Shown here: piece after piece, positions 9,990-17,395 of the stretch
How positions within the stretch are numbered: position 1 is the first letter of the stretch
Layout of the letters: each line of letters begins with the position of its first letter
Source: a virus
Virus record (IMG/VR): IMGVR_UViG_3300013119_000944
Location: 1 to 42,875 of that record
Reading direction: 5' to 3' (one strand)
Length of the DNA stretch: 42,875 bases
The notes under the pieces: model-generated
What the model saw: the letters and a program-made list of their open reading frames with translations, nothing else
Databases searched by the model: none
What the model was told of the DNA's origin: nothing
Translations under genes and position numbers: made by a program

Positions 9990-10493
9990 TTATCCTGCTA
10001 CGTATAGAATTACTTCTATTTCACGTTTTTTTTGTGTTAGCTTCGGTATGCCATAAGTAACTTTTACACCGACTTTAGCTGTATGCTCATTATCATGACG
10101 ATCTACAATTGGCTCAAACGTCTCTAAGTTGACATATGGCATGTATTTGTCAACTGCTTTTTTAATTCTTTGTACTGCAACTTTATCAGCACTTTCTGCG
10201 CCTAACTCAAAACATAACTCCATCAAGTTTGCGCCAAAGTCATAAAAACCTAAACGCTCACCATGGTTTGTCATGATAAGATTGCGTAGATTGTCTGATA
10301 TTTGATCTAATAATACAGTATTCATTCTAAACAAAGAGTTGGAATTGTCTGACAATTGCAACGGTGTTCTTATACCAATTGGAAGACGTACAGACTCAAG
10401 CTTTGCTTTTCTAGATCTTTCTTTCTCGTCTAAATCTAGATCGCCGACACTATTGAAGTCGTACGTCCTTCTATTTTGTGCTATTTCTGCCAT
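9990..10493 (-). CDS. Baseplate wedge subunit, gp25/GPW lysozyme-like fold family
   Basis: A 167-residue protein of the gp25/gpW family, somewhat longer than T4 gp25 (132) because of a charged N-terminal extension of about 40 residues. The conserved core is visible: LRNLIMTNHGERLGFYDFGANL at about 85-110, equivalent to the family's GER-x-P-FG segment. It is followed by a basic helix (VAVQRIKKAVDKYMPYV) and beta strands ending VKVTYGIP and EIEVILYVAG. In contractile tails gp25 connects the sheath-facing wedge to gp6. Its adjacency to the gp6-like gene, one base away, is the classic pairing. Confidence 0.88.
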   Translation of the reverse strand: MAEIAQNRRTYDFNSVGDLDLDEKERSRKAKLESVRLPIGIRTPLQLSDNSNSLFRMNTVLLDQISDNLRNLIMTNHGERLGFYDFGANLMELCFELGAESADKVAVQRIKKAVDKYMPYVNLETFEPIVDRHDNEHTAKVGVKVTYGIPKLTQKKREIEVILYVAG

Positions 10494-10556
10494 TGGATTA
10501 TCCGGTCCTTGTTAGACGTAAATATAATCTGTATCAAGTTGCAGTGAATAGAATTT
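10494..10556 (-). promoter_or_regulatory. 63-bp intergenic gap with a weak promoter-like sequence
   Basis: This is one of the few gaps in the structural block. On the minus strand a TTCACT box (10543-10548) is followed, 16 bases on, by TATATT (10521-10526), matching the sigma70 -35/-10 consensus at 4/6 and 5/6 positions. A short ATAGAA-A-TTCTAT inverted repeat is near the right end. The downstream gene is the gp25-like wedge protein, whose AAGGA is about 13 bases from the ATG. No U-tract terminator was seen. It could be a promoter or just a spacer. Confidence 0.25.
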
Positions 10557-10847
10557 CTATAATAGCTTTCCAAATCCGGTATGTAGAGCAGGCGAGGTGG
10601 GTGCTACTGTAGCACCTGTTCCGGTTCCTGGGCCTGTTGGAGTTACTACAACAGTTGACAACGTTGTTCCTGGTGGTGTCACAGATGACACTAGAGTAAT
10701 ATCGACATCAGCGCTTGTTATGTAGTCATGAATTGCATTAGCCATATCTAATGCCATTTTTGCATTATCTTCACCCTCTAATTTTCTTTCCTCAAATATT
10801 GAAAATAATGTTGCTTGTAGTGTAATTTTAGCATTTGATAGTGACAT
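10557..10847 (-). CDS. Small protein with Pro/Thr/Gly-rich tail, function unknown
   Basis: A 96-residue protein starting at ATG 10847. Residues 1-55 form a compact helical region (TLFSIFEERKLEGEDNAKM). Residues about 60-90 are a low-complexity segment of Pro, Thr, Gly and Val (TPTGPGTGTGATVAPTSP), and the protein ends HTGFGKLL. It lies between the OB-fold hub/spike gene and the gp25-like gene, which suggests a baseplate component or assembly factor. The flexible PTG segment could be a linker, spike-tip attachment or glycosylated region; none of these is shown. I do not recognise a family. Confidence 0.5.
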   Translation of the reverse strand: MSLSNAKITLQATLFSIFEERKLEGEDNAKMALDMANAIHDYITSADVDITLVSSVTPPGTTLSTVVVTPTGPGTGTGATVAPTSPALHTGFGKLL

Positions 10848-10854
10848 AATGTTT

Positions 10855-12558
10855 CTATTCTCCGAATATTCGATCTGATTTTATACTTTTTATTTGATTT
10901 ATTCTGGCATCCATGTCAGTCTGTAACGTCATGCATTCTGCAGTTGACGATACAAGTATTGACGGGTTTGGCGCACCAAAACCCGGGGTTGTATTTCCTG
11001 CAAATGTTGATTGCAAGCTAGTGCCAAATGATTTAATGTTGGTCAACACTTCTGTTAGCAGATCTTCAAGCTCTTGATACTTTACATATGGCTGGGAGCC
11101 TCCCGGGCCAGGGCCTTTGCCGGCGCCGCCGTCTTTTGTAGTACGCCCTAAAAATATCTTTGATCCTGAAATTTGAACTGTGCCATCAGGTAGAATAATA
11201 ATTGAAGCAGCATCATCATCAGGCGTGCCCTCTTTTATTATACGTATAGACCCATTAATTGCAGCAGCATCATCATATGGCACATCAATATCTTTTTTTC
11301 TTGCTACAATTCTTATCTCGTCAGACTTAACAACTATGCATGCTGCATCTTCTATTTCTTCTATTTTTGCTTCAAATGGGTTTGGATATGATGCTGACAA
11401 GCCGTAATCATGATCGACATCTGATCGCATAGATACATATATCCTGCTAGCATCGTATATAAAGTCGGGATCCCCCTCGGCTGTATCACACAAACGATTT
11501 ATTGTTCCCGCGCCCAAACCTCGCAATGTTGGATTTTTGTCAGTTTCATAAAATCCTCGAGAGTTGAGAATAACCCTTGGTTCTGTTCTAGATGGTTCAC
11601 CACTAGACTTAGTTTCAAATATTGGATCGCCGGAGGTGTTCAAATATATTCGGCCGCGGCCGGCGACAATGTCGATTGCGCCGGCTAACTCTTTTAGTAT
11701 GTTCTCGTAAGAATTTTCAGATATTTTTGGATCTTCGCCTACAATAACATCGTTCGTACTAGTATCTAAAGACGCATTGCTAAGCTGATGAGGGTCAGAA
11801 GGTACTGGTGAAAACTCTGAATTCCAGCCACGATCTTGCCCTAGACATATCAGGGTGTTATTAGAACCCTGTAATACTAAATCCCCGGGGCGTTTAGTGA
11901 ATCTTGGCACTGGCTCTGCAACTACAGAACCGGCTGCTAATGATCCTGTATATACCCTTTCGAAAGGCAGATCACCGTTCGCGGTTGGGCCCAATGTAGG
12001 AATAATTTCTTGACCTGGCACATTGCCCTCAGGGCCGTTTGGAAAGTCAGGTATTTTTTCTGAATCTTCATCTGATGTTTGACGATAGTCACCAATTGAG
12101 TAATCCCATCGTCTATCGTCATGTGTGTAATTTACATCATCTACATGTTGAGGTGCTTGCATTCTGCAAAACCAGTATCCGACATTTGACCCTGGCTCTC
12201 GTAAGACCCAAACTCTTTCCCCCTGCTTGATTGGCATAGATAAATGAGGCGGAAAAAATGGATAGCATAGAAATTCACCCTCTGATTCAGAAGAAAATTG
12301 TACTATTATAGAATTTCTGGGTGCTTGTGACAATTCTAGTGAATTCGATAATCTAGATAGCAGCTCGTCTACATATGGATCTGAGTTGTCATCGCCCTCA
12401 CCCACGGTTGGATATCCCAAGACTGAAATGTCATACAAGATATCTTTTACTATGGCTTTCTGAAATACTGATGATGATGGTGCATCTCGTATCGAGAGTA
12501 CATCTTCTGAAAGGTCTGACTGTGCGCCCAGTAAATTTCGCTGAACGTCTGTTGTCAT
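10855..12558 (-). CDS. Baseplate hub / tail spike protein with gp5-like OB-fold
   Basis: A 567-residue protein. At about residues 93-165 it has an OB-fold-like segment typical of gp5/gpV/VgrG spikes: SIIVQFSSESEGEF, FPPHLSMPIKQGERVWVL and VGYWFCRM. The region after residue 400 is beta-rich with short repeated strands (SIRIIKEGTPDDDAASIIIL, then DGTVQISGSKIFLGR), consistent with a spike beta-helix neck. No lysozyme domain like that of T4 gp5 was recognised. ATG 12558 overlaps the stop of the upstream 128-residue gene by one base, with a GGGAG ribosome binding site. The likely role is the central tail spike at the baseplate hub that initiates membrane penetration. It could also be a non-spike OB-fold baseplate protein. 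Confidence 0.75.
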   Translation of the reverse strand: MTTDVQRNLLGAQSDLSEDVLSIRDAPSSSVFQKAIVKDILYDISVLGYPTVGEGDDNSDPYVDELLSRLSNSLELSQAPRNSIIVQFSSESEGEFLCYPFFPPHLSMPIKQGERVWVLREPGSNVGYWFCRMQAPQHVDDVNYTHDDRRWDYSIGDYRQTSDEDSEKIPDFPNGPEGNVPGQEIIPTLGPTANGDLPFERVYTGSLAAGSVVAEPVPRFTKRPGDLVLQGSNNTLICLGQDRGWNSEFSPVPSDPHQLSNASLDTSTNDVIVGEDPKISENSYENILKELAGAIDIVAGRGRIYLNTSGDPIFETKSSGEPSRTEPRVILNSRGFYETDKNPTLRGLGAGTINRLCDTAEGDPDFIYDASRIYVSMRSDVDHDYGLSASYPNPFEAKIEEIEDAACIVVKSDEIRIVARKKDIDVPYDDAAAINGSIRIIKEGTPDDDAASIIILPDGTVQISGSKIFLGRTTKDGGAGKGPGPGGSQPYVKYQELEDLLTEVLTNIKSFGTSLQSTFAGNTTPGFGAPNPSILVSSTAECMTLQTDMDARINQIKSIKSDRIFGE

Positions 12559-12944
12559 TATGTAGCTCCCTTTTTTCCATCACCTATCTGGGAGAATATA
12601 TCGTCGGGATCGATTTTGGCTTCTTGTTCTTCTGCTTTTGTTATAAGCTCTGCAAGTCTTAAAATTTGCTCATTTGACTTATTCATTCGCTCTAAATACT
12701 TTGACATCGTGGGGCCAACTGTAGCATGCTCAATTGTGCCACCCTTCATTTGGCTCCATGCATCAGTAAATAGCATGGATGCACTCTCCCTGTCATTTAG
12801 AGCATTTTCGTATATTTCTTTCCACAGTAATTTTCTTTTTTCTTCTGTAGAATGAAGATGATCTAGAATGTCAGAAAATTTATCTAATTTTGCTTTTGTT
12901 TTGTCAGCACGTGTAAGGGCATCTCCCAAGATATCATTACTCAT
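12558..12944 (-). CDS. Small helical protein, possible T4 gp16-like small terminase
   Basis: A 128-residue acidic, almost entirely helical protein with a perfect AGGAGG ribosome binding site 6 bases before ATG 12944. Heptad-like patterning is visible at residues 1-45 (ADKTKAKLDKFSDILDHLHS) and 85-110 (YLERMNKSNEQILRLAELITKAEE). The second segment resembles the coiled region of T4-type small terminases (QMTTTNREILKLH in T4 gp16), and the length fits. No DNA-binding helix-turn-helix was recognised. It lies between the hub/spike gene and the late sigma gene. An alternative is a late-transcription co-activator partner of the sigma factor (gp33-like role). The small terminase reading is a hypothesis only. 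Confidence 0.5.
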   Translation of the reverse strand: MSNDILGDALTRADKTKAKLDKFSDILDHLHSTEEKRKLLWKEIYENALNDRESASMLFTDAWSQMKGGTIEHATVGPTMSKYLERMNKSNEQILRLAELITKAEEQEAKIDPDDIFSQIGDGKKGAT

Positions 12945-12953
12945 GATTTCCTC

Positions 12954-13727
12954 CTAAAAAAGATTAAAGTCACCAGATGCACCTGTCAATCGCCTATAGT
13001 GCTTTCTTATTGACGACATTGCAACAGACAATTGCTTCGGCGAAAGCCCGGAGATCTCTCTGACGTATACTAGTATTGCACGCTTATTCAGAAAGTCTAA
13101 ATCGTCTATATTTTCAAATACTGTAATGACTGCATTGATACAAGATTTTTCAGACTCACTAGTCACTATTCCCTGAATTTCTGTCAAAAGATTTTGAATC
13201 TCATTTCTTAGATTCCTATTGATGAGTAAGATATCTGGCGGTGGGATTACATCATGACTTTCATACATTTCTCGTTGCAGAGTTGTCATACTGTCAGGAT
13301 TGTCAGAGCTCACATGTCGCTTTACTCTTTTCTTTTGTTTTCTAGACCGTATAATGAGCCAGTTCTTAGCCACAACATTGAAGTATGAAAATGCTTTGGT
13401 ACCTCGTTCTGGCTTCCATTTATGCATAGACTCATATAAAAATGATACACAGTCTGACTTCATATCATGAAACGTATCTAGAGGAGACTTGAAACCATAA
13501 ACAAAAATAAGATTTTCAACCAATTTTTCAAATGCAGGTTGAATTTCTTTTATATAGACATTATGTTTATCATCTGTCAGATCTTTTGATTCTTGCTCAG
13601 ACTCAATCTTTTCAAAACCCTGATACGTTTGAATTGCGGCTTGGGTATCCATAGTGAAATACATGTTTCTAGGGCCTGTGCCCCTCTTACGACGTATTTT
13701 TCGCTTTTTACTCACTAGTTTTTTCAA
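12954..13727 (-). CDS. Late sigma factor, T4 gp55-like
   Basis: A 257-residue protein when begun at TTG 13727, which has an AGGAGAG ribosome binding site 4-6 bases upstream. The frame stays open to an ATG at 13787, but that start would overlap the previous gene by 59 bases. Residues about 103-125 (KPERGTKAFSYFNVVAKNWLI) match sigma region 2 as in T4 gp55. They are followed by a very basic stretch (RSRKQKKRVKRH), and the N-terminus is also basic (KKRKIRRKRG). A C-terminal helical part ends in YVREISGLSPKQLS and a basic helix. gp55-type factors bind host RNA polymerase to direct late transcription, so this protein probably controls the structural genes on either side. T4-like late promoters (TATAAATA) were not found by eye, so promoter specificity is unknown. 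Confidence 0.8.
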   Translation of the reverse strand: MKKLVSKKRKIRRKRGTGPRNMYFTMDTQAAIQTYQGFEKIESEQESKDLTDDKHNVYIKEIQPAFEKLVENLIFVYGFKSPLDTFHDMKSDCVSFLYESMHKWKPERGTKAFSYFNVVAKNWLIIRSRKQKKRVKRHVSSDNPDSMTTLQREMYESHDVIPPPDILLINRNLRNEIQNLLTEIQGIVTSESEKSCINAVITVFENIDDLDFLNKRAILVYVREISGLSPKQLSVAMSSIRKHYRRLTGASGDFNLF

Positions 13728-13728
13728 T

Positions 13729-14031
13729 TTACTCTCCTGGTAGATCATCATGAATGGGTTCACCGGACAGCGAGAATGCATTAGCAATATATAATATTGA
13801 TGCTCTAGTATCTCTTATATCTTGCACTACCTGGCGCACTTCAGGACTATCATAATAGAGCGGTCGTTCTAGTATACTTGACATTGATTTGTACTTCTCA
13901 TCCATTACATCTAGTGACTCTTCGATTGCATCTTGTATCTGAAGAATTATGAGCCCAAATCTTACTAAATAGAACAAAGACAGTGCTAACATTGAGATTA
14001 GGCATGTAATTATGATGGCTGTTGAAGACAT
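13729..14031 (-). CDS. Small membrane protein, function unknown
   Basis: A 100-residue protein starting at ATG 14031. Residues about 5-27 are a continuous hydrophobic stretch (IIITCLISMLALSLFYLVRF) that would form one transmembrane helix, followed by an amphipathic acidic/basic soluble domain (EESLDVMDEKYKSM) to residue 100. It has a single helix and a 70-residue cytoplasmic or periplasmic part. The sigma gene's AGGAGAG overlaps its final codons. It could be a holin-like or spanin-like protein, or an inner-membrane anchor; no family was recognised. It is the only clear membrane protein in the whole window. Confidence 0.55.
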   Translation of the reverse strand: MSSTAIIITCLISMLALSLFYLVRFGLIILQIQDAIEESLDVMDEKYKSMSSILERPLYYDSPEVRQVVQDIRDTRASILYIANAFSLSGEPIHDDLPGE

Positions 14032-14036
14032 AATGT

Positions 14037-15206
14037 TTAGGTGAGATTCCTCATAAGCTTGTTATAGTGTTGATTAATAGACTTCTCAGAAAAGTTTTTT
14101 CTAATCTTTTCTTTCAAATCGTTAGCCCACTGTTTGGGAAGACTGGGCTTTTTCCGGAATCTCTGCAAACACTTCTTAGCATCATCTTCTATCGGTTCAG
14201 CCCATCTAGAATTTTCAACCCAAACTCTGCCGTCGGCTCGTGCTTTTGGAATTTCTGTTAATCTATGCTTGACAGCGATAAACTTTCCGTATTTTAGAAA
14301 ATCTAGGTGACCGCTCCATCCAGTTGCAATTACCGGTAGTCCACTAGCAGCAGCCTCTAAAAGAGGTAGCCCAAACCCTTCACCTCTTGTGAGTGATACT
14401 AGGGCTTTTACTGACGGTACTTTATAAAGCGAAGATACTTCTTCTTCAGACATTGCTCCATGCAAAAAATAAAATCGAGGATATGGTCCTTTTCTAACTT
14501 CTGATATTAGATTTCTCAATAATTTTTCTGTTATTGATCGATCAATTTTAGTATTGCAACCTGAGTTTGTCTTAAGAATAATTCCAACTTCAGAATCTCC
14601 GGTGAATGTCTCACACATCCACTTGACTGTATTGAATAAATTCTTTCTATCTGTATCCGGTGTCTGGCCTGTGAATTGAGCAAATAAAAGAAAATTAAAG
14701 CTTGTCGACAAGTCAATGTCAAGCGGGGAAAGATCGTCATTCGTTACTGACTTGTGATATGTTTCCGGAATTACATGAATAGGCACAGTAACACTACCTG
14801 TATCTTCAAGTACTTTTTTTGTATGTCTTGAGGGTACAACAACTGCAGTCATTTTATTACATCTGTCAATCCAATTTGGATTACACCTATCTGACTCAAC
14901 TGCAGCTGTAACACCTATATTGATGGTTCCCAAATTGGGATCCCACTCATCCGGTAATTGAACTTGTACAGTAACGTCCCACTTATTACCCTCTACAGGC
15001 TTGCATGTTCTACTTATGATATCGCCTATCAAACCGTCTTCAGACTCTTCGTTAAGCATCCAGGGTGTCATTCCCCATGACAATATTTGAGCTTCGACAT
15101 CGAAATCAGATCTAGATCTTGCCCATCTATAGATCTGTCTAGAGTGTACGCCGTATCCTGACATTGTCAGTAGTGGTGCTCTAACAAGTACTCTTTTTTT
15201 CATCAT
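14037..15206 (-). CDS. GT4-like glycosyltransferase (GT-B)
   Basis: A 389-residue protein. The N-terminal Rossmann half opens with KRVLVRAPLLTMSGYGVHSR, a usual GT-B opening glycine loop. The C-terminal half contains the retaining GT4 donor-binding signature EGFGLPLLE at residues 276-284 (E-x7-E), followed by AAASGLPVIATGWSG. A preceding FYFLHGAMS strand agrees with the fold. Two ATGs (15206 and 15203) are possible; the first gives a 4-base ATGA overlap with the upstream gene's stop. It is the glycosyltransferase gene nearest to the structural genes. The sugar donor and acceptor cannot be read from the sequence. Confidence 0.88.
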   Translation of the reverse strand: MMKKRVLVRAPLLTMSGYGVHSRQIYRWARSRSDFDVEAQILSWGMTPWMLNEESEDGLIGDIISRTCKPVEGNKWDVTVQVQLPDEWDPNLGTINIGVTAAVESDRCNPNWIDRCNKMTAVVVPSRHTKKVLEDTGSVTVPIHVIPETYHKSVTNDDLSPLDIDLSTSFNFLLFAQFTGQTPDTDRKNLFNTVKWMCETFTGDSEVGIILKTNSGCNTKIDRSITEKLLRNLISEVRKGPYPRFYFLHGAMSEEEVSSLYKVPSVKALVSLTRGEGFGLPLLEAAASGLPVIATGWSGHLDFLKYGKFIAVKHRLTEIPKARADGRVWVENSRWAEPIEDDAKKCLQRFRKKPSLPKQWANDLKEKIRKNFSEKSINQHYNKLMRNLT

Positions 15207-16450
15207 ATTTCTTGAATCTCCCAGAGCTTATTGTTACTCTGTTTATTTTCAACTAAGTCTAGCAAAGTGTCATGCCACAAGTCGATTGTTGTTTGATGAT
15301 TGAATTCAGAGTCTACGTACTCCTTTGCTTTCTTTCCCAATTCTACTCTCTTCTCATGTCCCATTTCGTACATGTCTAAGAAAGCTTTAGCAGTAGTCTC
15401 AGCTGAACAATAATCTTCATATATGTACGGTACCTGTTGAGAGCCTACCAATGACTTGAATTCTACTGGGAGTGCAATTCCGTTCTCTGATTCATCTCTA
15501 TGATCTACAACTTGACGCGTAAGTCCCCCTGTCTTGAGTGCGATAATTGGCTTAGCACATGACATTGCTTCTAGTGTTGACAAACCAAATCCTTCTGCAT
15601 AGCTTACATTGACACATACATCACTTATGTTGTGCAATATATTCATTTTTTCAAATTCAAGCCTGTCAGGTGAGAAAACAACGTTATCTTTTATGCCTAA
15701 TAAGTCACATGTGGCATATAAATTAGGTCCCTCAGGATCATCTGGTTGAGTATGCATCAGTAGTGATGCCTTCTTGTGACCATGCTTCTCTTCTAGCATG
15801 TCTATGAATGTCTTCCATGCTAATAGTAGATCATTGGGTCGCTTTCTTTTAGCGTTTCTATTTACCCAAAATGCTACAAAATGATCTGCTCTTTCACGCC
15901 CAATAACTTCATTTCTCCACTTGATTTGCTCATCTCGCTTGATGGGATAAAACAATCCGTCAGGTAATGAATGAGGAACAAAATTTGCTCTCCCCGGGGC
16001 TAGATCTTTTAAAAATTCATATGTAAGATAAGAGTGACAGTTAATTAAGTCTGTAGAATCATACAAAACTTTATTGAAGGTGGGAACAGGAAGATTATCC
16101 CATACATGCCAATAAGCAATAGGACAAACTTGATGTATTTCATCTTCCATTTCCCAGAGCCAAATAAAGAATCTGGGGTCTGTAAAGATTAGGACAACAT
16201 CTGGTTTTTCTGCGACTAAAGTTGATCTGATTAGCTCTCTATTGCCGAATCCATCAATTGGCTTAATAATAAAGTCATCATTGACAGTAATCATTCTATA
16301 ATCATCATGCTTAATTGCCGCGCCAAATTGTCGAAATGACCAGCAGCCCTTCTTTATTAAGCCGTCAATCAAAAATCTACTTTGACAGCCCACTCCAGAT
16401 GTGCTTAAAGCGTGATCTGAAAGCATTAATACTTTGTATTTTTTTGTCAT
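15203..16450 (-). CDS. GT4-like glycosyltransferase (GT-B)
   Basis: A 415-residue protein. It opens with YKVLMLSDHALSTSGVG, a GT-B N-terminal strand-loop. The central linker includes FWVNRNAKRKRPNDLLLAW, and the C-terminal donor domain carries EGFGLSTLE at residues 286-294 (E-x7-E) followed by AMSCAKPIIALKTGG. ATG 16450 has a GGTGAAAT ribosome binding site. It is paired with the 389-residue GT4 gene downstream by a 4-base overlap, so the two are likely translated together and may add consecutive sugars. Donor and acceptor are unknown. Confidence 0.9.
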   Translation of the reverse strand: MTKKYKVLMLSDHALSTSGVGCQSRFLIDGLIKKGCWSFRQFGAAIKHDDYRMITVNDDFIIKPIDGFGNRELIRSTLVAEKPDVVLIFTDPRFFIWLWEMEDEIHQVCPIAYWHVWDNLPVPTFNKVLYDSTDLINCHSYLTYEFLKDLAPGRANFVPHSLPDGLFYPIKRDEQIKWRNEVIGRERADHFVAFWVNRNAKRKRPNDLLLAWKTFIDMLEEKHGHKKASLLMHTQPDDPEGPNLYATCDLLGIKDNVVFSPDRLEFEKMNILHNISDVCVNVSYAEGFGLSTLEAMSCAKPIIALKTGGLTRQVVDHRDESENGIALPVEFKSLVGSQQVPYIYEDYCSAETTAKAFLDMYEMGHEKRVELGKKAKEYVDSEFNHQTTIDLWHDTLLDLVENKQSNNKLWEIQEI

Positions 16451-16504
16451 ATTTCACCCACTATAGTATCATATTCATAACATGGTACCAGTAAAAGATA
16501 GTTA
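16451..16504 (-). promoter_or_regulatory. 54-bp gap with weak promoter-like boxes
   Basis: Minus strand: TTTACT at 16490-16495, a 16-base spacer, then TATGAT at 16468-16473, ahead of the GGTGAAAT ribosome binding site of the GT4 gene. A TGGTACCA palindrome lies inside the spacer. The match is moderate and could be chance in AT-rich DNA. Confidence 0.28.
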
Positions 16505-17329
16505 TTATTTGCAGTGTTCTGTATTAGCAAATTCACAAAACCTGCATGATTCTCTATTTTTTATAAAAAAGCTTCTTCTGATGGTGCTTATCATGCTAGT
16601 CACCATCTTTTGAGCCTTCTCTATAGACTTTGGCCCTGACGATACTTGTACAAGATCACACATATTCCCAGGTTTTCCGCCTCTTTTCAAAAGTATGAAA
16701 CCACACCCCACGTCTCGGAGCGGAATATCATTTTTAGTTGCCCAGTAGTCTTTATAGAGAATTATTTGTGCTTGAGTTAGAAAATCTTGCTTTTTTCTCC
16801 TATCCCAACCGTATGCTTTTGATGTCTTCCAATCAAGTATCCAGTATTTCCATGTGCCATTTTTTCTGGGTACTTTTATAATTACATCGATGTAGCCCTT
16901 GAATAGAGCATCTTTGCCAGGGATTTCCTCATAGAGCATTTCTTCTGCACTAACACGCTCCCACCCTGGAAACGTTTCATCTAAGTATCGTGGAATGTCA
17001 TCCCACATATTGGATGCCCATGTACACCACTCTTCAACAGGAGAGTATTTGTACCACCCGGGTTGCTTCTTAACCCAGTCGGGGTCATCAAATCCATTTT
17101 TTTCCCATGCATTTCTAATATTGTTCAGAAGTGCCTCTTTGGGAATGTTGCCGGTATTCAAGAAGCTTTCGCAACCTTCATGAACGTTGGTGCCAAAGTC
17201 TAAATAGGGTGATGGCTCAAAAATAGATATTTTATCAATATGTACTAACTTGTGACGCCATGGACATTCTTTCCAGCATCTCACTTCACTATAAGAAACG
17301 TGGGTCTTTCCGGTGGGTAGTTCTTTCAT
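16505..17329 (-). CDS. Cas4/RecB-like PD-(D/E)XK exonuclease with probable [4Fe-4S] site
   Basis: A 274-residue protein from ATG 17329. Earlier in-frame ATGs (17371, 17353) lie upstream of or at the likely transcription start of the promoter at 17358-17386, so 17329, with AAGG before it, is preferred. PD-(D/E)XK motifs in order are a GTNVHEGCE helix (H50), GYIDVI (D148), ILDWKTS (D166, K168) and QAQIILYK (motif IV helix). Cys22 in ECPWRHK, together with C262, C265 and C273 at the C-terminus (CRFC then C), forms the AddB/Cas4-type four-cysteine pattern for an iron-sulfur cluster. Such phage nucleases process DNA ends in recombination or replication. It is a functional outlier among sugar genes and has its own promoter. 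No Cas genes are nearby. Confidence 0.85.
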   Translation of the reverse strand: MKELPTGKTHVSYSEVRCWKECPWRHKLVHIDKISIFEPSPYLDFGTNVHEGCESFLNTGNIPKEALLNNIRNAWEKNGFDDPDWVKKQPGWYKYSPVEEWCTWASNMWDDIPRYLDETFPGWERVSAEEMLYEEIPGKDALFKGYIDVIIKVPRKNGTWKYWILDWKTSKAYGWDRRKKQDFLTQAQIILYKDYWATKNDIPLRDVGCGFILLKRGGKPGNMCDLVQVSSGPKSIEKAQKMVTSMISTIRRSFFIKNRESCRFCEFANTEHCK

Positions 17330-17357
17330 ATGCTGCCTTTTTTTATTGTTCATATGA

Positions 17358-17386
17358 ATTATAACATGCATTACAACTTAGTTCAA
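17358..17386 (-). promoter_or_regulatory. Strong sigma70-type promoter for the Cas4-like nuclease
   Basis: On the minus strand, TTGAAC (rc of 17381-17386) is followed by exactly 17 bases and then a perfect TATAAT (rc of 17358-17363). Predicted transcription begins near 17350, about 20 bases before ATG 17329. The -35 matches the host consensus TTGACA at 4 of 6 positions, the -10 at 6 of 6, and the spacing is ideal. The lone host-type promoter inside a late-looking block suggests early, host-polymerase expression of the nuclease and possibly of the genes beyond it. Confidence 0.65.
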
Positions 17387-17395
17387 GCAGCAGAT

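Noticed and set aside
13728-13787. ATG 13787 as sigma-factor start
   Set aside because: It overlaps the upstream gene by 59 bases with no ribosome binding site, whereas TTG 13727 has AGGAGAG at good spacing.
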